NCBI RefSeq assembly: GCF_013410375.1
Contig: NZ_JACCFL010000001.1
Span: 806,001-870,000 of the forward strand
Source of the DNA: Leifsonia shinshuensis
GTDB lineage: Bacteria; Actinomycetota; Actinomycetes; Actinomycetales; Microbacteriaceae
Direction: 5' to 3'
DNA: 64,000 nt
Shown: piece by piece, positions 53,405 to 64,000 of the stretch
How positions within the stretch are numbered: position 1 is the first letter of the stretch
Layout of the letters: each line of letters starts with the position of its first letter
Position numbers and translations under genes: made by a program
Notes under the pieces: generated by a model
The model's database searches: none
Told to the model about the DNA's origin: nothing
What the model saw: only the letters and a program-made list of their open reading frames with translations

Positions 53405-53857
53405 ATGGCACGGAGGATCGAAGAGCTCGAGGACGAGACCGGCGCAATCATCAAGTACAGGCGGCACGCGAACGGCAAGGGACTGGTGTCCCCGTCGGCG
53501 CGCGTGGCCGACTCGGCCCGGGTCGAGCCGAGCGCCTACGTGGAGGCCGACGCCCGCGTCGGGCTCGACGCCTACATCGGCGCGGGCAGCTGGATCGACT
53601 CCGGCGCGACCGTCGGCGACCGGACGTTCGTCGGCGCCAACGTCCACATCGGCAAGGGCTGCGTCATCGGCAGCGGCGTCCGCATCGGCAGCAACGTCAA
53701 GGTGGGCGAGAACGCGATGATCGGCAACGGCTCCCGGGTGGACCGCGACGAGCAGGTCCCGGCCGGAGCGGTGATCGAGCTGCGCGGCGCGACCGCCGCG
53801 CGGATGTCCCTCGCCGCCCCGCTGCACGAGCAGCGGGCGACCCGCCGGGCGGCCTGA
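53405..53857 (+). CDS. Hexapeptide-repeat (left-handed beta-helix) protein
   Basis: A 150-residue protein with about five coils of the hexapeptide repeat ([LIV]-G-x4): RVADSARVEPSAYVEADARV, GLDAYIGAGSWIDSGATVGD, TFVGANVHIGKGCVIGSGVR and KVGENAMIGNGSRV. It resembles the trimeric gamma-carbonic-anhydrase/PaaY fold and small acyltransferases, but the three metal-binding His residues of gamma-carbonic anhydrase are not evident, and no catalytic domain is added. AAGGAGGGG lies before the ATG at 53405. Short N-terminal extension EELEDETGAIIKYRRH. Function not assigned; a rho-independent terminator follows 70 bp later. Confidence 0.75.
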   Translation: MARRIEELEDETGAIIKYRRHANGKGLVSPSARVADSARVEPSAYVEADARVGLDAYIGAGSWIDSGATVGDRTFVGANVHIGKGCVIGSGVRIGSNVKVGENAMIGNGSRVDRDEQVPAGAVIELRGATAARMSLAAPLHEQRATRRAA

Positions 53858-53927
53858 GCCGTACCGGCACACCGCCCGCCTTGTCCACACCCGATGAGGG
53901 TTGCGGCATCGATTTGGAGCTTCCCAC

Positions 53928-53958
53928 AAACGGCCCGCGGACCCCGCGGGCCGTTTTT
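53928..53958 (+). terminator. Rho-independent terminator
   Basis: An 11-bp perfect stem, ACGGCCCGCGG with CCGCGGGCCGT (53930-53940 and 53944-53954), a three-base loop and TTTTT at 53954-53958. An A-run precedes the stem on the other strand, so it may work both ways. It ends transcription of the hexapeptide-repeat gene. Confidence 0.88.
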
Positions 53959-54040
53959 GTCGCCTCCGCACCGACGGTTTCCGTCCCCCGACCGGCCCGT
54001 CGTAGCGTGACGGTGACCCCGAGAGACGAAGAGGAAACTC

Positions 54041-56164
54041 ATGGTTGATACCGCCGAGCGCGCAGCAGAGCAGTCCCGCACGTCCACCCCCGTCGTGGAC
54101 GCCGCAGAGCACGAAGCGGCGGCCGCCGCAGCCGCCACCGCTCCGGCCGGCGCCGCGCCGCACGTCGACGTGGAGGCGCTGGGCCGCCAGCTGCTGGGCA
54201 CCTGGGCGGAGGTCCGGCTGGCCTCGCGGGAGCTCTCCTCGCGACCCGAGCTGCAGAAGGTGGAGGGCCTCTCCGTCGCCGACCACCGCAAGCGCGTCTT
54301 CGAGCAGCTGAAGCTGCTGGTCGACCACGGCCAGGTGCACCGCGCCTTCCCGAAGGCGGTCGGCGGCCTGGAGGACCACGGCGGGAACATCGCCGCGTTC
54401 GAGGAGCTCGTCGCGGCCGACCCGTCGCTCCAGATCAAGTCGGGCGTGCAGTGGGGGCTGTTCGGCGCCGCCGTCCTGCACCTCGGCACCGAGTACCACC
54501 ACACCACCTACCTGCCGGGGATCATGTCGCTCGACGTGCCCGGCGCCTTCGCGATGACGGAGACCGGGCACGGCTCGGACGTCGCCGCGATCGCGACCAC
54601 CGCCACGTACGACCCGGAGAGCCGGGAGTTCGTCCTGGACACCCCGTTCCGCGGCGCGTGGAAGGACTACCTCGGCAACGCGGCGGTCGACGCCACGGCG
54701 GCCGTCGTGTTCGCGCAGCTCGTGACGAAGGGCGTCAACCACGGCGTCCACGCCTTCTACGTGCCGATCCGCGACGCGAACGGCGACTTCCTGCCGGGGA
54801 TCGGCGGCGAGGACGACGGCCAGAAGGGCGGCCTGAACGGCATCGACAACGGGCGGCTGCACTTCACCGGCGTCCGGATCCCGCGCACCGACCTCCTCAA
54901 CCGCTACGGCGACGTCGCGGAGGACGGCACGTACTCCTCGCCGATCGCGAGCCCGGGCCGCCGCTTCTTCACGATGCTCGGCACGCTCGTCCAGGGCCGG
55001 GTCTCGCTCGACGGCTCGGCGACGATCGCGGCCAAGCTCGGCCTGAAGATCGCGCTCACCTACGGCGACCAGCGCCGTCAGTTCACCGCGGGCAGCGACA
55101 CCGACGAGGAGGTCGTGCTCGACTACCAGCGCCACCAGCGCCGGCTGCTGCCGCTGCTGGCCACGACGTACGCGGCGAGCTTCGCGCACGAAATGTTCCT
55201 GCACAAGTTCGACGACGTGTTCAGCGGCAAGACCGACACCGACGCCGACCGGCAGGACCTGGAGACCATCGCGGCCGCGCTCAAGCCGCTGAGCACCTGG
55301 CACGCGCTGGAGACCCTCCAGGAGGCCCGCGAGGCCTGCGGCGGGGCGGGCTTCCTCACCGAGAACCGGATCACCTCGCTGCGCCAGGACCTCGACATCT
55401 GGGTGACCTTCGAGGGCGACAACAACGTCCTCCTTCAGCTCGTCGCCAAGCGGCTGCTGACCGACTACAGCCGCAAGTTCGCGAAGGCCGACGCGGGCGC
55501 GCTCGCCCGGTACGTCGTCGTGCAGGCGGCCGGCAAGGCGTACCACGGCTCCGGCCTCCGCAGCGTGGCCCAGACCGTGCGCGACTTCGGCTCGACGGCG
55601 CGCTCGGTCAACTGGCTGCAGGAGTCCGCGACCCAGCGCGAGCTGCTCACCGACCGTGTGGCGACGATGATCGCCGAGATCGGCGGACGGCTGCGCCCGG
55701 CCTCCAAGCTCGGCAAGAAGGCCGCGGCCGACCTGTTCAACTCGCAGCAGAACGAGCTCATCGAGGCCGCCCGCGCCCACGCCGAGCTGCTGCAGTGGGA
55801 GGCCTTCACCGAGGCGCTGGAGCAGGCGCCGGACGCCGGCACCAAGCAGGTGCTGACCTGGCTGCGCGACCTGTTCGGCTTCGGGCTGATCGAGAAGCAC
55901 CTGGCCTGGTACCTCATCCACGGCCGCCTCTCGCCGCAGCGCGCGCAGGCCGTCTCGGCGTACATCGACCGACTGCTCACCCGCATCCGCCCGCACGCGG
56001 TCGACCTGGTCGACGCGTTCGGCTACGGCCCGGAGCTGGTGCGCGCCAAGATCGCGAGCGGTGCGGAGGCCGAGCGCCAGGCGGAGGCCCGGGCGTACTA
56101 CGCGGCGCGCCGAGCCGACGGCACGCTCCCCACGCCGGAAAAGGCGCCGAGCAAGCACCGCTGA
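54041..56164 (+). CDS. Acyl-CoA oxidase
   Basis: A 707-residue peroxisomal-type acyl-CoA oxidase (ACOX family), which oxidises acyl-CoA to trans-2-enoyl-CoA with O2. After a 40-residue Ala-rich extension, ELSSRPELQKVEGLSVADHR begins the helical domain; FAMTETGHGSDVAAIATTAT near 170 binds the flavin; FTGVRIPRTDLLNRYGDVAE near 275 is the beta domain signature; ACGGAGFLTENRITSLRQDL near 436 and WVTFEGDNNVLLQLVAKRLL near 458 hold the flavin-binding and catalytic Glu region; a second C-terminal helical domain follows. GAGGAAA precedes the ATG. A monocistronic gene whose stop is followed by a palindromic repeat array. Confidence 0.92.
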   Translation: MVDTAERAAEQSRTSTPVVDAAEHEAAAAAAATAPAGAAPHVDVEALGRQLLGTWAEVRLASRELSSRPELQKVEGLSVADHRKRVFEQLKLLVDHGQVHRAFPKAVGGLEDHGGNIAAFEELVAADPSLQIKSGVQWGLFGAAVLHLGTEYHHTTYLPGIMSLDVPGAFAMTETGHGSDVAAIATTATYDPESREFVLDTPFRGAWKDYLGNAAVDATAAVVFAQLVTKGVNHGVHAFYVPIRDANGDFLPGIGGEDDGQKGGLNGIDNGRLHFTGVRIPRTDLLNRYGDVAEDGTYSSPIASPGRRFFTMLGTLVQGRVSLDGSATIAAKLGLKIALTYGDQRRQFTAGSDTDEEVVLDYQRHQRRLLPLLATTYAASFAHEMFLHKFDDVFSGKTDTDADRQDLETIAAALKPLSTWHALETLQEAREACGGAGFLTENRITSLRQDLDIWVTFEGDNNVLLQLVAKRLLTDYSRKFAKADAGALARYVVVQAAGKAYHGSGLRSVAQTVRDFGSTARSVNWLQESATQRELLTDRVATMIAEIGGRLRPASKLGKKAAADLFNSQQNELIEAARAHAELLQWEAFTEALEQAPDAGTKQVLTWLRDLFGFGLIEKHLAWYLIHGRLSPQRAQAVSAYIDRLLTRIRPHAVDLVDAFGYGPELVRAKIASGAEAERQAEARAYYAARRADGTLPTPEKAPSKHR

Positions 56165-56167
56165 CGC

Positions 56168-56338
56168 ACATTCGTGCCGAACGTCGCGGCGGCGCCGCGA
56201 CGCGACATTCGGCACGAAAGTGGAGATTCGGACGTGGTAACGCGACATTCGTGACGAATGTGGGAGCGGCGCCGCGACGGGACATTCGTGACGAATGTGC
56301 GGTTTCGGGCGGTGTAACGCGACATTCGGCACGAATGT
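56168..56338. repeat. REP-like palindromic array B
   Basis: Five units related to array A: 56168-56184 (ACATTCGTGCCGAACGT), 56205-56221, 56245-56261, 56282-56298 (ACATTCGTGACGAATGT) and 56322-56338. The linker GTAACGCGAC precedes two of them, as at 20388-20397 and 20453-20462, and GCGGCGCCGCGACG is itself repeated (56185-56203 and 56265-56280 regions). It fills the gap between convergent acyl-CoA oxidase and mdh genes and could end both. Confidence 0.85.
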
Positions 56339-56367
56339 CGGCCAGGGGCGGGGGCGGGCGCGAGGGG

Positions 56368-57357
<990 letters not shown>

Positions 57358-57361
57358 CTAG

Positions 57362-58624
<1,263 letters not shown>

Positions 58625-58715
58625 CCCGACCGGGCCCCCGCGCCCGGGTCGCCCGGCCGTTCGCCCCCTATTGGGGGGTGAGCGATGACGCCAAATTTGT
58701 GACAATCTCTCAGAT

Positions 58716-61700
58716 ATGAGCAAAGCTCAATCTGTGGGAGTTCGCGCCGGGCACCCGACCCGCCGGCGCAACGCGATGTTCGCGACCGCGTGCGCGCTCG
58801 TCGTGGTGCTGTTCGCGTGGGTCAGCCTCGTGACCAGCCAGCCCGCGCGAGCGGACCAGGGCTGCAACGCCGCGCCGAACCCGATCGTCTGCGAGAACGC
58901 GCTCACCGGCACCGATCCGTCCGTGTGGGACATCAGCGGCGCGGGCGACTCCGACATCCAGGGCTTCTCCACCGACATCAGCGTCAATATCGGCGGCACC
59001 ATCGGCTTCAAGATCAACACGACCGCCAAGGCGTACACGATCCAGATCTTCCGCACCGGCTACTACCAGGGCCTCGGCGCCCGCAAGATCGCCGACGTCA
59101 CGCCCTCCGCCACCCTCCCGCAGACGCAGCCCGCCTGCTATTGGGACCCGACGGTCGAGCTCACCGACTGCGGCAACTGGGCGCAGTCGGCGTCGTGGAC
59201 CGTCCCGCCGTCCGCGGTCTCCGGCGTCTACATCGCACTGCTCACCCGCAACGACAACGGCGACCAGAGCCAGATCACCTTCGTCGTGCGCAACGACGCC
59301 AGCCACTCGGACGTCCTGTACCAGACCTCGGACCCGACCTGGCAGGCCTACAACACCTACGGCGGCTCGGACTTCTACCAGGGCGCCGCGAACGGCCGGG
59401 CCTACAAGGTCAGCTACAACCGCCCGATCACGACCCGCGGCGACAACTCCGGCCGCGACTTCTACTTCAGCGCCGAGTACCCCGAGGTGCGCTTCCTGGA
59501 GAAGAACGGCTACAACATGTCGTACTTCTCCGGTGTCGACACCGACCGCTACGGCTCGGAGCTGCTCAACCACAAGGTCTTCCTCTCGGTCGGCCACGAC
59601 GAGTACTGGTCGGCGAACCAGCGTGCAAACGTCCAGGCCGCGATCAACGCCGGCGTGAACGCGCAGTTCCTCTCCGGCAACGAGATGTACTGGCACACCC
59701 GGTACGAGCCGTCCGTGGCGGGCACCGCGACGAACTACCGGACGCTGGTGACCTACAAGGAGACCTGGGCGAACGCCAAGATCGACCCGAAGCCGGAGTG
59801 GACGGGCACCTGGCGCGACCCGCGCTTCGCCTCTCAGGCCAACGGCGCCGGGCTGCCGGAGAACGGCATCACGGGCACCGAGTACCTGTCCAACTTCTCC
59901 GACCTGCCGATCACGGTCACGGCCGCCCAGGGCAAGACGCGACTGTGGCGCAACACCAGCCTGACCTCGATGTCCGCGGGGACCACGACGGCGCTCGCGG
60001 CGCACACCATCGGCTACGAGTCCGACGAGGACGTCGACAACGGGTTCAGGCCGGCCGGCCTGGTGGACCTCTCCACGACGGTCGGCGCCGTCCCCCAGTA
60101 CCTGCAGGACTTCGGCAACACGGTGGTGCCCGGCACGACCACGCACCACGTGACGCTGTACCGCGCCTCGAGCGGAGCGCTCGTCTTCTCGGCGGGCTCC
60201 GTGCAGTGGTCGTGGGGCCTCGACGCCACCCACGACGGCGCGGGCGCCGCAGCCGACCCGCGGATGCAGCAGGCCCAGGTGAACCTGCTGGCCGACATGA
60301 ACGCGCAGCCCGGGTCGCTCCAGTCCGGGCTGGTCGCGGCGACGGCCAGCACCGACCACACGCCCCCGACCGTCGCGGTCACGTCGCCCGCCGCCGGCGC
60401 GAGCGTCGCGAACGGCGCGTCCGTCACGGTGAGCGGCACGGCCGCGGACGTCGGCGGTGTCGTCGCGGGCGTGGAGGTGTCCACCGACGGCGGCGCCAGC
60501 TGGCACCCGGCGACGGGCACGACCTCCTGGTCGTACACCTACCCGCAGAAGGGCCTCGGAGCGCAGTCGATCATGGTCCGCGCGACCGACGACAGCGTCA
60601 ACACCTCGACGCCCGTCACCCAGCCGATCACGGTGACCGGGCCGGCGACCATCTTCGGCGCGGCGACCCCGGCGGTGGCCGACGCGGGCGACGCGTCCGC
60701 CGTCGAGCTCGGCCTGCAGTTCACGGCGCAGCAGAACGGCTTCATCACCGGCGTCCGCTTCTACAAGAGCTCGGCGAACACCGGCACGCACACCGGCTCG
60801 CTGTGGGACGCCTCGGGCAACCGGCTCGCGACGGTGACCTTCAGCAATGAGACGGCCTCCGGCTGGCAGTCGGCGAACTTCGTCTCGCCGGTGTCGGTGA
60901 CGACGGGGACCAAGTACACGGTCTCCTACTCCGACCCGGCCGGCCACTACACGGCGATCCCGAACACGTTCTCGTACCGCGGCCCGACCGACAACGTGTT
61001 CGCCGTCGCCGGCGGCTTCGGCTCGCCGTCCCCCGGCGTCTACAGCACGAGCGTCGGCTCGTTCCCGCAGAGCAGCTACAACAGCTCCAACTACTTCGTG
61101 GACGCCGTGTTCTCGACCGTGGACAACTCGCCGCTCGTGGCGACGGGACAGTGGCCGCTGCCCGGCTCCTCCAGCGTGCCGCTCTCGACGACCATCGGGA
61201 CGGTCATGTCCAAGGCGGTCGATCCCACCAGCATCGCCTTCACCGTGAAGGACGCGCTCGGCAACACCGTGGCCGGCAGCGTCAGCTACGCCGCCTCGAC
61301 GAGGACCGCGACCTTCACCCCGTCCGCTCCGCTGAACGGCTTCGTGAACTACACGGTCGCCGTGACCGCCAAGGACACCTACGGCACCGCGCTCTCCGGC
61401 GGCGGGTCGTGGAGCTTCCTCACCGCGAAACCGGATCCGGCGCCCGGCGTCTGCCCGTGCAGCCTGTACTCCGACTCGGCCGTCCCGTCCGTCCTCCAGG
61501 TCAGCGACTCGCCCGTCACGCTCGGCGTGAAGTTCGCCAGCTCGGCCGCGGGCGCGGTCACCGGCGTGCGCTTCTACAAGAGCTCCGGCAACACCGGCAC
61601 CCACACCGGCACCCTCTGGAACATGGCGGGCCAGCAGCTGGCGACCGGCACCTTCAGCGGGGAGTCCACCGCGGGCTGGCAGACGCTGACGTTCAGCACG

Positions 61701-63257
61701 CCGGTGAACATCGCCGCCAACACCGACTACGTGGTCTCGTACCGCACGCCGACCGGCAACTACTCGGTGACGCCCGGCGCGTTCTCCGGCTCCGGGATCA
61801 GCAACCCGCCGCTCGTCGCCGGCACCGGCACGGGCATGTACACCTACGGCAGCGGCTTCCCGTCGTCGACCTCGACCACCAGCTACATGGTCGACGTGGT
61901 CTTCAACAAGGCGCCGGCCCCGGTGTCCGTCGTGTCGGAGTCCCCGGCCAACGGCGCGGTCGAGGTCGACCCGTCCGCGACGATCTCGGCGACCCTGTCG
62001 ACCCCGCTCGCGAGCGGGTACTCGCTGACGGCGGCCGTGGGCTCCACGGCGATCGCCGGGACGGTCGCGCTGTCGAGCGACGGGACGACCGTCACCTTCA
62101 CCCCGTCCGCCGCGCTGCCGTCGGGCGCCGTGGTGACCGCGACGCTGTCCGGCATCAAGTCCACGCAGGGGTCGACCCTCGGGACCCAGACCTGGTCGTT
62201 CACGGTGAAGGCCGCGGCGGTGACGAACTACACGCTGCTCGGCAGCGAGTCGCCCGCGACCTCCGACGCCACCAATGACTCGTCCGCTGTCGAGCTCGGC
62301 ATGAAGTTCGTCCCGTCGCAGGACGGGACCGTCTCGGCCATCCGGTTCTTCAAGGGCACGGGCAACATCGGGACCCACGTCGGCTCGATCTGGTCCTCGA
62401 CCGGGACCAAGCTCGCCACGGTGACCTTCGCCAACGAGACCTCGGTGGGCTGGCAGACCGCGCAGCTGGCCACCCCGCTCGCGGTCACGGCCGGGACCAC
62501 CTACGTCGTCTCGTACTTCGCGCCGCAGGGCAACTACGCCTTCACCGGCAACTACTTCGCCCAGCCGAAGGTCAACGGGCCGCTCACCGCGCCCTCCGGA
62601 GCGAACGGCCTCTACCTCTACGGGGCCTCCGGCGGCTTCCCGACCTACTCGTACGGCTCGACCAACTACTTCGTGGACATCGTGTACTCGCCCAACGCGG
62701 GCAGCGGGACCACGACGGGCGGCACGGGCGGAACCGGAGGCACGGGCGGCACCGGAGGCACGGGCGGCACCGGCGGGACCAACCCGGCCGCGGGCGTCTC
62801 GATCTTCCCGAGCACGGCCACCCCGGCCCACACGGCCTGGCCCGACACCGCGGCGGTGCAGCTCGGCGTGCGGTTCACCTCCACGGCCGCCGGGACGATC
62901 ACCGGCATCCGGTTCTACAAGGGAGCGGGCGACACCGGCACCCACACCGTCTACCTGTGGTCGGCGACCGGCACGCAGCTGGCCACCGCGGTCTCCACCG
63001 GCGAGACGGCGAGCGGCTGGCAGGACGTCTTCTTCACCACCCCCGTGACCATCACGGCGGGCACGGAGTACCGGGCGTCGTACTACACCACCAACCTGGC
63101 CTACGCGGTCGACTCGGGAACGCTGGCCAACCCCGTCGTCAACGGACCGCTGTCCACGGTCGCGAACGGCGGCGTCTACACCTACTCGACAGTCTTCCCG
63201 AGCAACACGGTCTCGAACAACTACTGGGCCGACGTCAACTTCGTCGCGAGTCAGTAG
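58716..63257 (+). CDS. Large secreted modular protein (DMFA-like domain, Ig-like and DUF4082 repeats)
   Basis: A 1513-residue exported protein. Residues 1-46 are a signal peptide (TACALVVVLFAWVSLVTSQP, cut after ARA). Residues 50-545 resemble the C-terminal domain of N,N-dimethylformamidase beta subunit (SDVLYQTSDPTWQAYNTYGG, FLSVGHDEYWSANQRANVQA). An Ig-like domain follows (about 548-641), then DUF4082 domains at about 644-803, 915-1068, 1171-1326 and 1361-1513, each with GVRFYKSSxNTGTHTGxLW-like and SGWQ motifs, separated by Big_5-like Ig domains at 808-905 and 1069-1167. A Gly-Thr linker lies at 1328-1356. It is probably a cell-surface or extracellular glycan-active or adhesive protein; the neighbouring sugar dehydrogenase suggests a polysaccharide locus. 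Confidence 0.85.
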   Translation: MSKAQSVGVRAGHPTRRRNAMFATACALVVVLFAWVSLVTSQPARADQGCNAAPNPIVCENALTGTDPSVWDISGAGDSDIQGFSTDISVNIGGTIGFKINTTAKAYTIQIFRTGYYQGLGARKIADVTPSATLPQTQPACYWDPTVELTDCGNWAQSASWTVPPSAVSGVYIALLTRNDNGDQSQITFVVRNDASHSDVLYQTSDPTWQAYNTYGGSDFYQGAANGRAYKVSYNRPITTRGDNSGRDFYFSAEYPEVRFLEKNGYNMSYFSGVDTDRYGSELLNHKVFLSVGHDEYWSANQRANVQAAINAGVNAQFLSGNEMYWHTRYEPSVAGTATNYRTLVTYKETWANAKIDPKPEWTGTWRDPRFASQANGAGLPENGITGTEYLSNFSDLPITVTAAQGKTRLWRNTSLTSMSAGTTTALAAHTIGYESDEDVDNGFRPAGLVDLSTTVGAVPQYLQDFGNTVVPGTTTHHVTLYRASSGALVFSAGSVQWSWGLDATHDGAGAAADPRMQQAQVNLLADMNAQPGSLQSGLVAATASTDHTPPTVAVTSPAAGASVANGASVTVSGTAADVGGVVAGVEVSTDGGASWHPATGTTSWSYTYPQKGLGAQSIMVRATDDSVNTSTPVTQPITVTGPATIFGAATPAVADAGDASAVELGLQFTAQQNGFITGVRFYKSSANTGTHTGSLWDASGNRLATVTFSNETASGWQSANFVSPVSVTTGTKYTVSYSDPAGHYTAIPNTFSYRGPTDNVFAVAGGFGSPSPGVYSTSVGSFPQSSYNSSNYFVDAVFSTVDNSPLVATGQWPLPGSSSVPLSTTIGTVMSKAVDPTSIAFTVKDALGNTVAGSVSYAASTRTATFTPSAPLNGFVNYTVAVTAKDTYGTALSGGGSWSFLTAKPDPAPGVCPCSLYSDSAVPSVLQVSDSPVTLGVKFASSAAGAVTGVRFYKSSGNTGTHTGTLWNMAGQQLATGTFSGESTAGWQTLTFSTPVNIAANTDYVVSYRTPTGNYSVTPGAFSGSGISNPPLVAGTGTGMYTYGSGFPSSTSTTSYMVDVVFNKAPAPVSVVSESPANGAVEVDPSATISATLSTPLASGYSLTAAVGSTAIAGTVALSSDGTTVTFTPSAALPSGAVVTATLSGIKSTQGSTLGTQTWSFTVKAAAVTNYTLLGSESPATSDATNDSSAVELGMKFVPSQDGTVSAIRFFKGTGNIGTHVGSIWSSTGTKLATVTFANETSVGWQTAQLATPLAVTAGTTYVVSYFAPQGNYAFTGNYFAQPKVNGPLTAPSGANGLYLYGASGGFPTYSYGSTNYFVDIVYSPNAGSGTTTGGTGGTGGTGGTGGTGGTGGTNPAAGVSIFPSTATPAHTAWPDTAAVQLGVRFTSTAAGTITGIRFYKGAGDTGTHTVYLWSATGTQLATAVSTGETASGWQDVFFTTPVTITAGTEYRASYYTTNLAYAVDSGTLANPVVNGPLSTVANGGVYTYSTVFPSNTVSNNYWADVNFVASQ
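62718..62780 (+). repeat. Tandem repeat encoding a Gly-Gly-Thr linker
   Basis: Short in-frame repeats of ggcacgggcggaaccgga type encode repeated Gly-Gly-Thr units, a flexible linker between the third and fourth DUF4082 domains. Such repeats change length easily by slippage, in whole codon units here. Confidence 0.85.
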
Positions 63258-63273
63258 CGGTTCCGCACAACCC

Positions 63274-63300
63274 CGGGATCGTCACCCGAAGGCGATCCCG
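63274..63300 (+). terminator. Weak hairpin after the large secreted protein
   Basis: CGGGATCG (63274-63281) pairs with CGATCCCG (63293-63300) around an 11-nt loop. It lacks a T-run and lies only 30 bp before the next start codon, so it may be a partial terminator or attenuator rather than a full stop. Confidence 0.3.
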
Positions 63301-63329
63301 TCGACACAAGAAAGGTGCTGGGGGCACTC

Positions 63330-64000
63330 ATGGAAACACAACTCCGAATCGCGGTGATCGGCGCCGGCTACTGGGGCCCGAACCTGGCCAGGAACTTCTC
63401 GGCCGGCCCGGACTGGCGGCTCGTCGCCATCTGCGACCTGGACCGGGAACGGGCGGAAGGTCTCGCCGCCCGCGTCGGCAACGTCGACGTCGTCACCGAT
63501 GTCGACGACCTGCTCGCCAGGGACGACATCGACGCCGTCGCCATCGCCACACCCGCCAGGACCCACCACGCCCTCGCCCTCAAGGCGCTCGCCGCGGGCA
63601 AGCACGTCATGGTGGAGAAGCCGCTGGCCGACGCCGGCGAGCGGGGACGCGCGATGGTCGACACCGCCGCGGCGAACGGCCTCGTGCTGATGGCCGACCA
63701 CACCTACTGCTACACCCCGGCCGTGCTGAAGATCCGCGAGCTGATCGAGGAGGGCGCGCTCGGCGACATCCTCTTCATCGACTCCACCCGGATCAACCTC
63801 GGCCTCATCCAGCCCGACGTCGACGTGTTCTGGGACCTGGCGCCGCACGACCTGTCGATCATCGACTTCATCCTCCCCGGCGGCCTGCGCCCGCAGACCC
63901 TGGCGGCCCACGGCGCCGACCCGCTCGGCGCGGGCAAGTCGTGCGTCGGCTACCTGGTGCTGCCGCTGCAGGGCGGCGCGATGGCGCACGTGCACGTCAA
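63330..64000 (+). CDS. Gfo/Idh/MocA family sugar dehydrogenase, N-terminal part
   Basis: The first 223 codons of a gene that runs off the window. RIAVIGAGYWGPNLARNFSA near residues 6-25 is the NAD(P)-binding Rossmann loop, and HVMVEKPLADAGERGRAMVD near 93 has the EKP motif of Gfo/Idh/MocA enzymes; a His in the segment FWDLAPHDLSI near 175 matches the substrate-binding region. The family includes WbpB/WlbA-type UDP-sugar 3-dehydrogenases used in surface polysaccharide synthesis, a likely role given the neighbour. AAAGG precedes the ATG at 63330. Confidence 0.88.
   Translation, partial: METQLRIAVIGAGYWGPNLARNFSAGPDWRLVAICDLDRERAEGLAARVGNVDVVTDVDDLLARDDIDAVAIATPARTHHALALKALAAGKHVMVEKPLADAGERGRAMVDTAAANGLVLMADHTYCYTPAVLKIRELIEEGALGDILFIDSTRINLGLIQPDVDVFWDLAPHDLSIIDFILPGGLRPQTLAAHGADPLGAGKSCVGYLVLPLQGGAMAHVHV

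Noticed and set aside
58710..62945. An open frame of about 1400 codons antisense to the large secreted protein
   Set aside because: Composition is shadow-like, and the plus strand encodes a signal peptide and recognisable repeated domains.

Overview
The window reads as chromosomal DNA from a high-GC actinobacterium, most likely a member of the Microbacteriaceae (Leifsonia-like). That placement is an inference from composition, frequent GTG starts, many leaderless promoters (a TAnnnT box 6-8 nt before the start codon), carbohydrate ABC operons without their own ATPase, and gene content. I see no rRNA, tRNA, CRISPR array, insertion sequence, integrase or origin. No stretch longer than about 245 bases lacks a gene.

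Layout. 1-4704: a beta-glucoside-type ABC operon (binding protein, two permeases, start of a GH3 glycosidase) facing a LacI repressor. 4834-8755: TetR regulator, YtcJ-type amidohydrolase and APC permease around a perfect operator. 8757-11691: a putative glycosyltransferase, then a 14-TM drug-efflux MFS protein divergent from a MarR repressor. 11758-17292: a UgpB/A/E-like transporter divergent from a glycerophosphodiesterase and its LacI regulator, with three matched operators. 17334-20343: quinone-oxidoreductase-like enzyme, two hypothetical proteins and a PAP2 phosphatase. 20579-24804: SfnB and a DszA/DmoA-type monooxygenase (organosulfur use) plus an APC permease. 24811-29059: PucR regulator, zinc alcohol dehydrogenase, APC permease. 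29199-30869: COG4280 membrane protein and ChrB-like protein. 31020-36841: an operon of APC permease, DeoR regulator, GMC oxidoreductase, SIS-domain protein and ROK kinase. 36861-41282: an operon of agmatinase-type ureohydrolase, NCS1 permease, SnoaL-like protein and cyclase, facing an XRE-cupin regulator. 41293-46656: TMEM175-type channel, a secreted seven-repeat protein, a lipoprotein, an MFS pump and MarR. 46695-51340: AnsP-like permease, EamA transporter with a 22-codon leader ORF, and RecQ. 51454-58624: a frameshifted GH3 glycosidase, a hexapeptide-repeat protein, acyl-CoA oxidase, malate dehydrogenase and proline iminopeptidase. 58716-64000: a 1513-residue secreted modular protein and the start of a Gfo/Idh/MocA oxidoreductase.

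How it works together. The window is dominated by small regulated catabolic modules (permease, enzymes, local repressor), as expected of a plant- or soil-associated scavenger of glycosides, glycerophosphodiesters, amino compounds and sulfonates. Several operators can be read directly because they are palindromic and sit over divergent promoters. The most interesting module is 31020-36841: its composition parallels fructosamine (Amadori product) catabolism but with a ROK kinase and an added flavin oxidase. Also notable are palindromic REP-like arrays in two intergenic regions 36 kb apart, a symmetric triple-operator promoter at 15002-15123, and a GH3 gene whose frameshift leaves the two halves coupled by an ATGA overlap.
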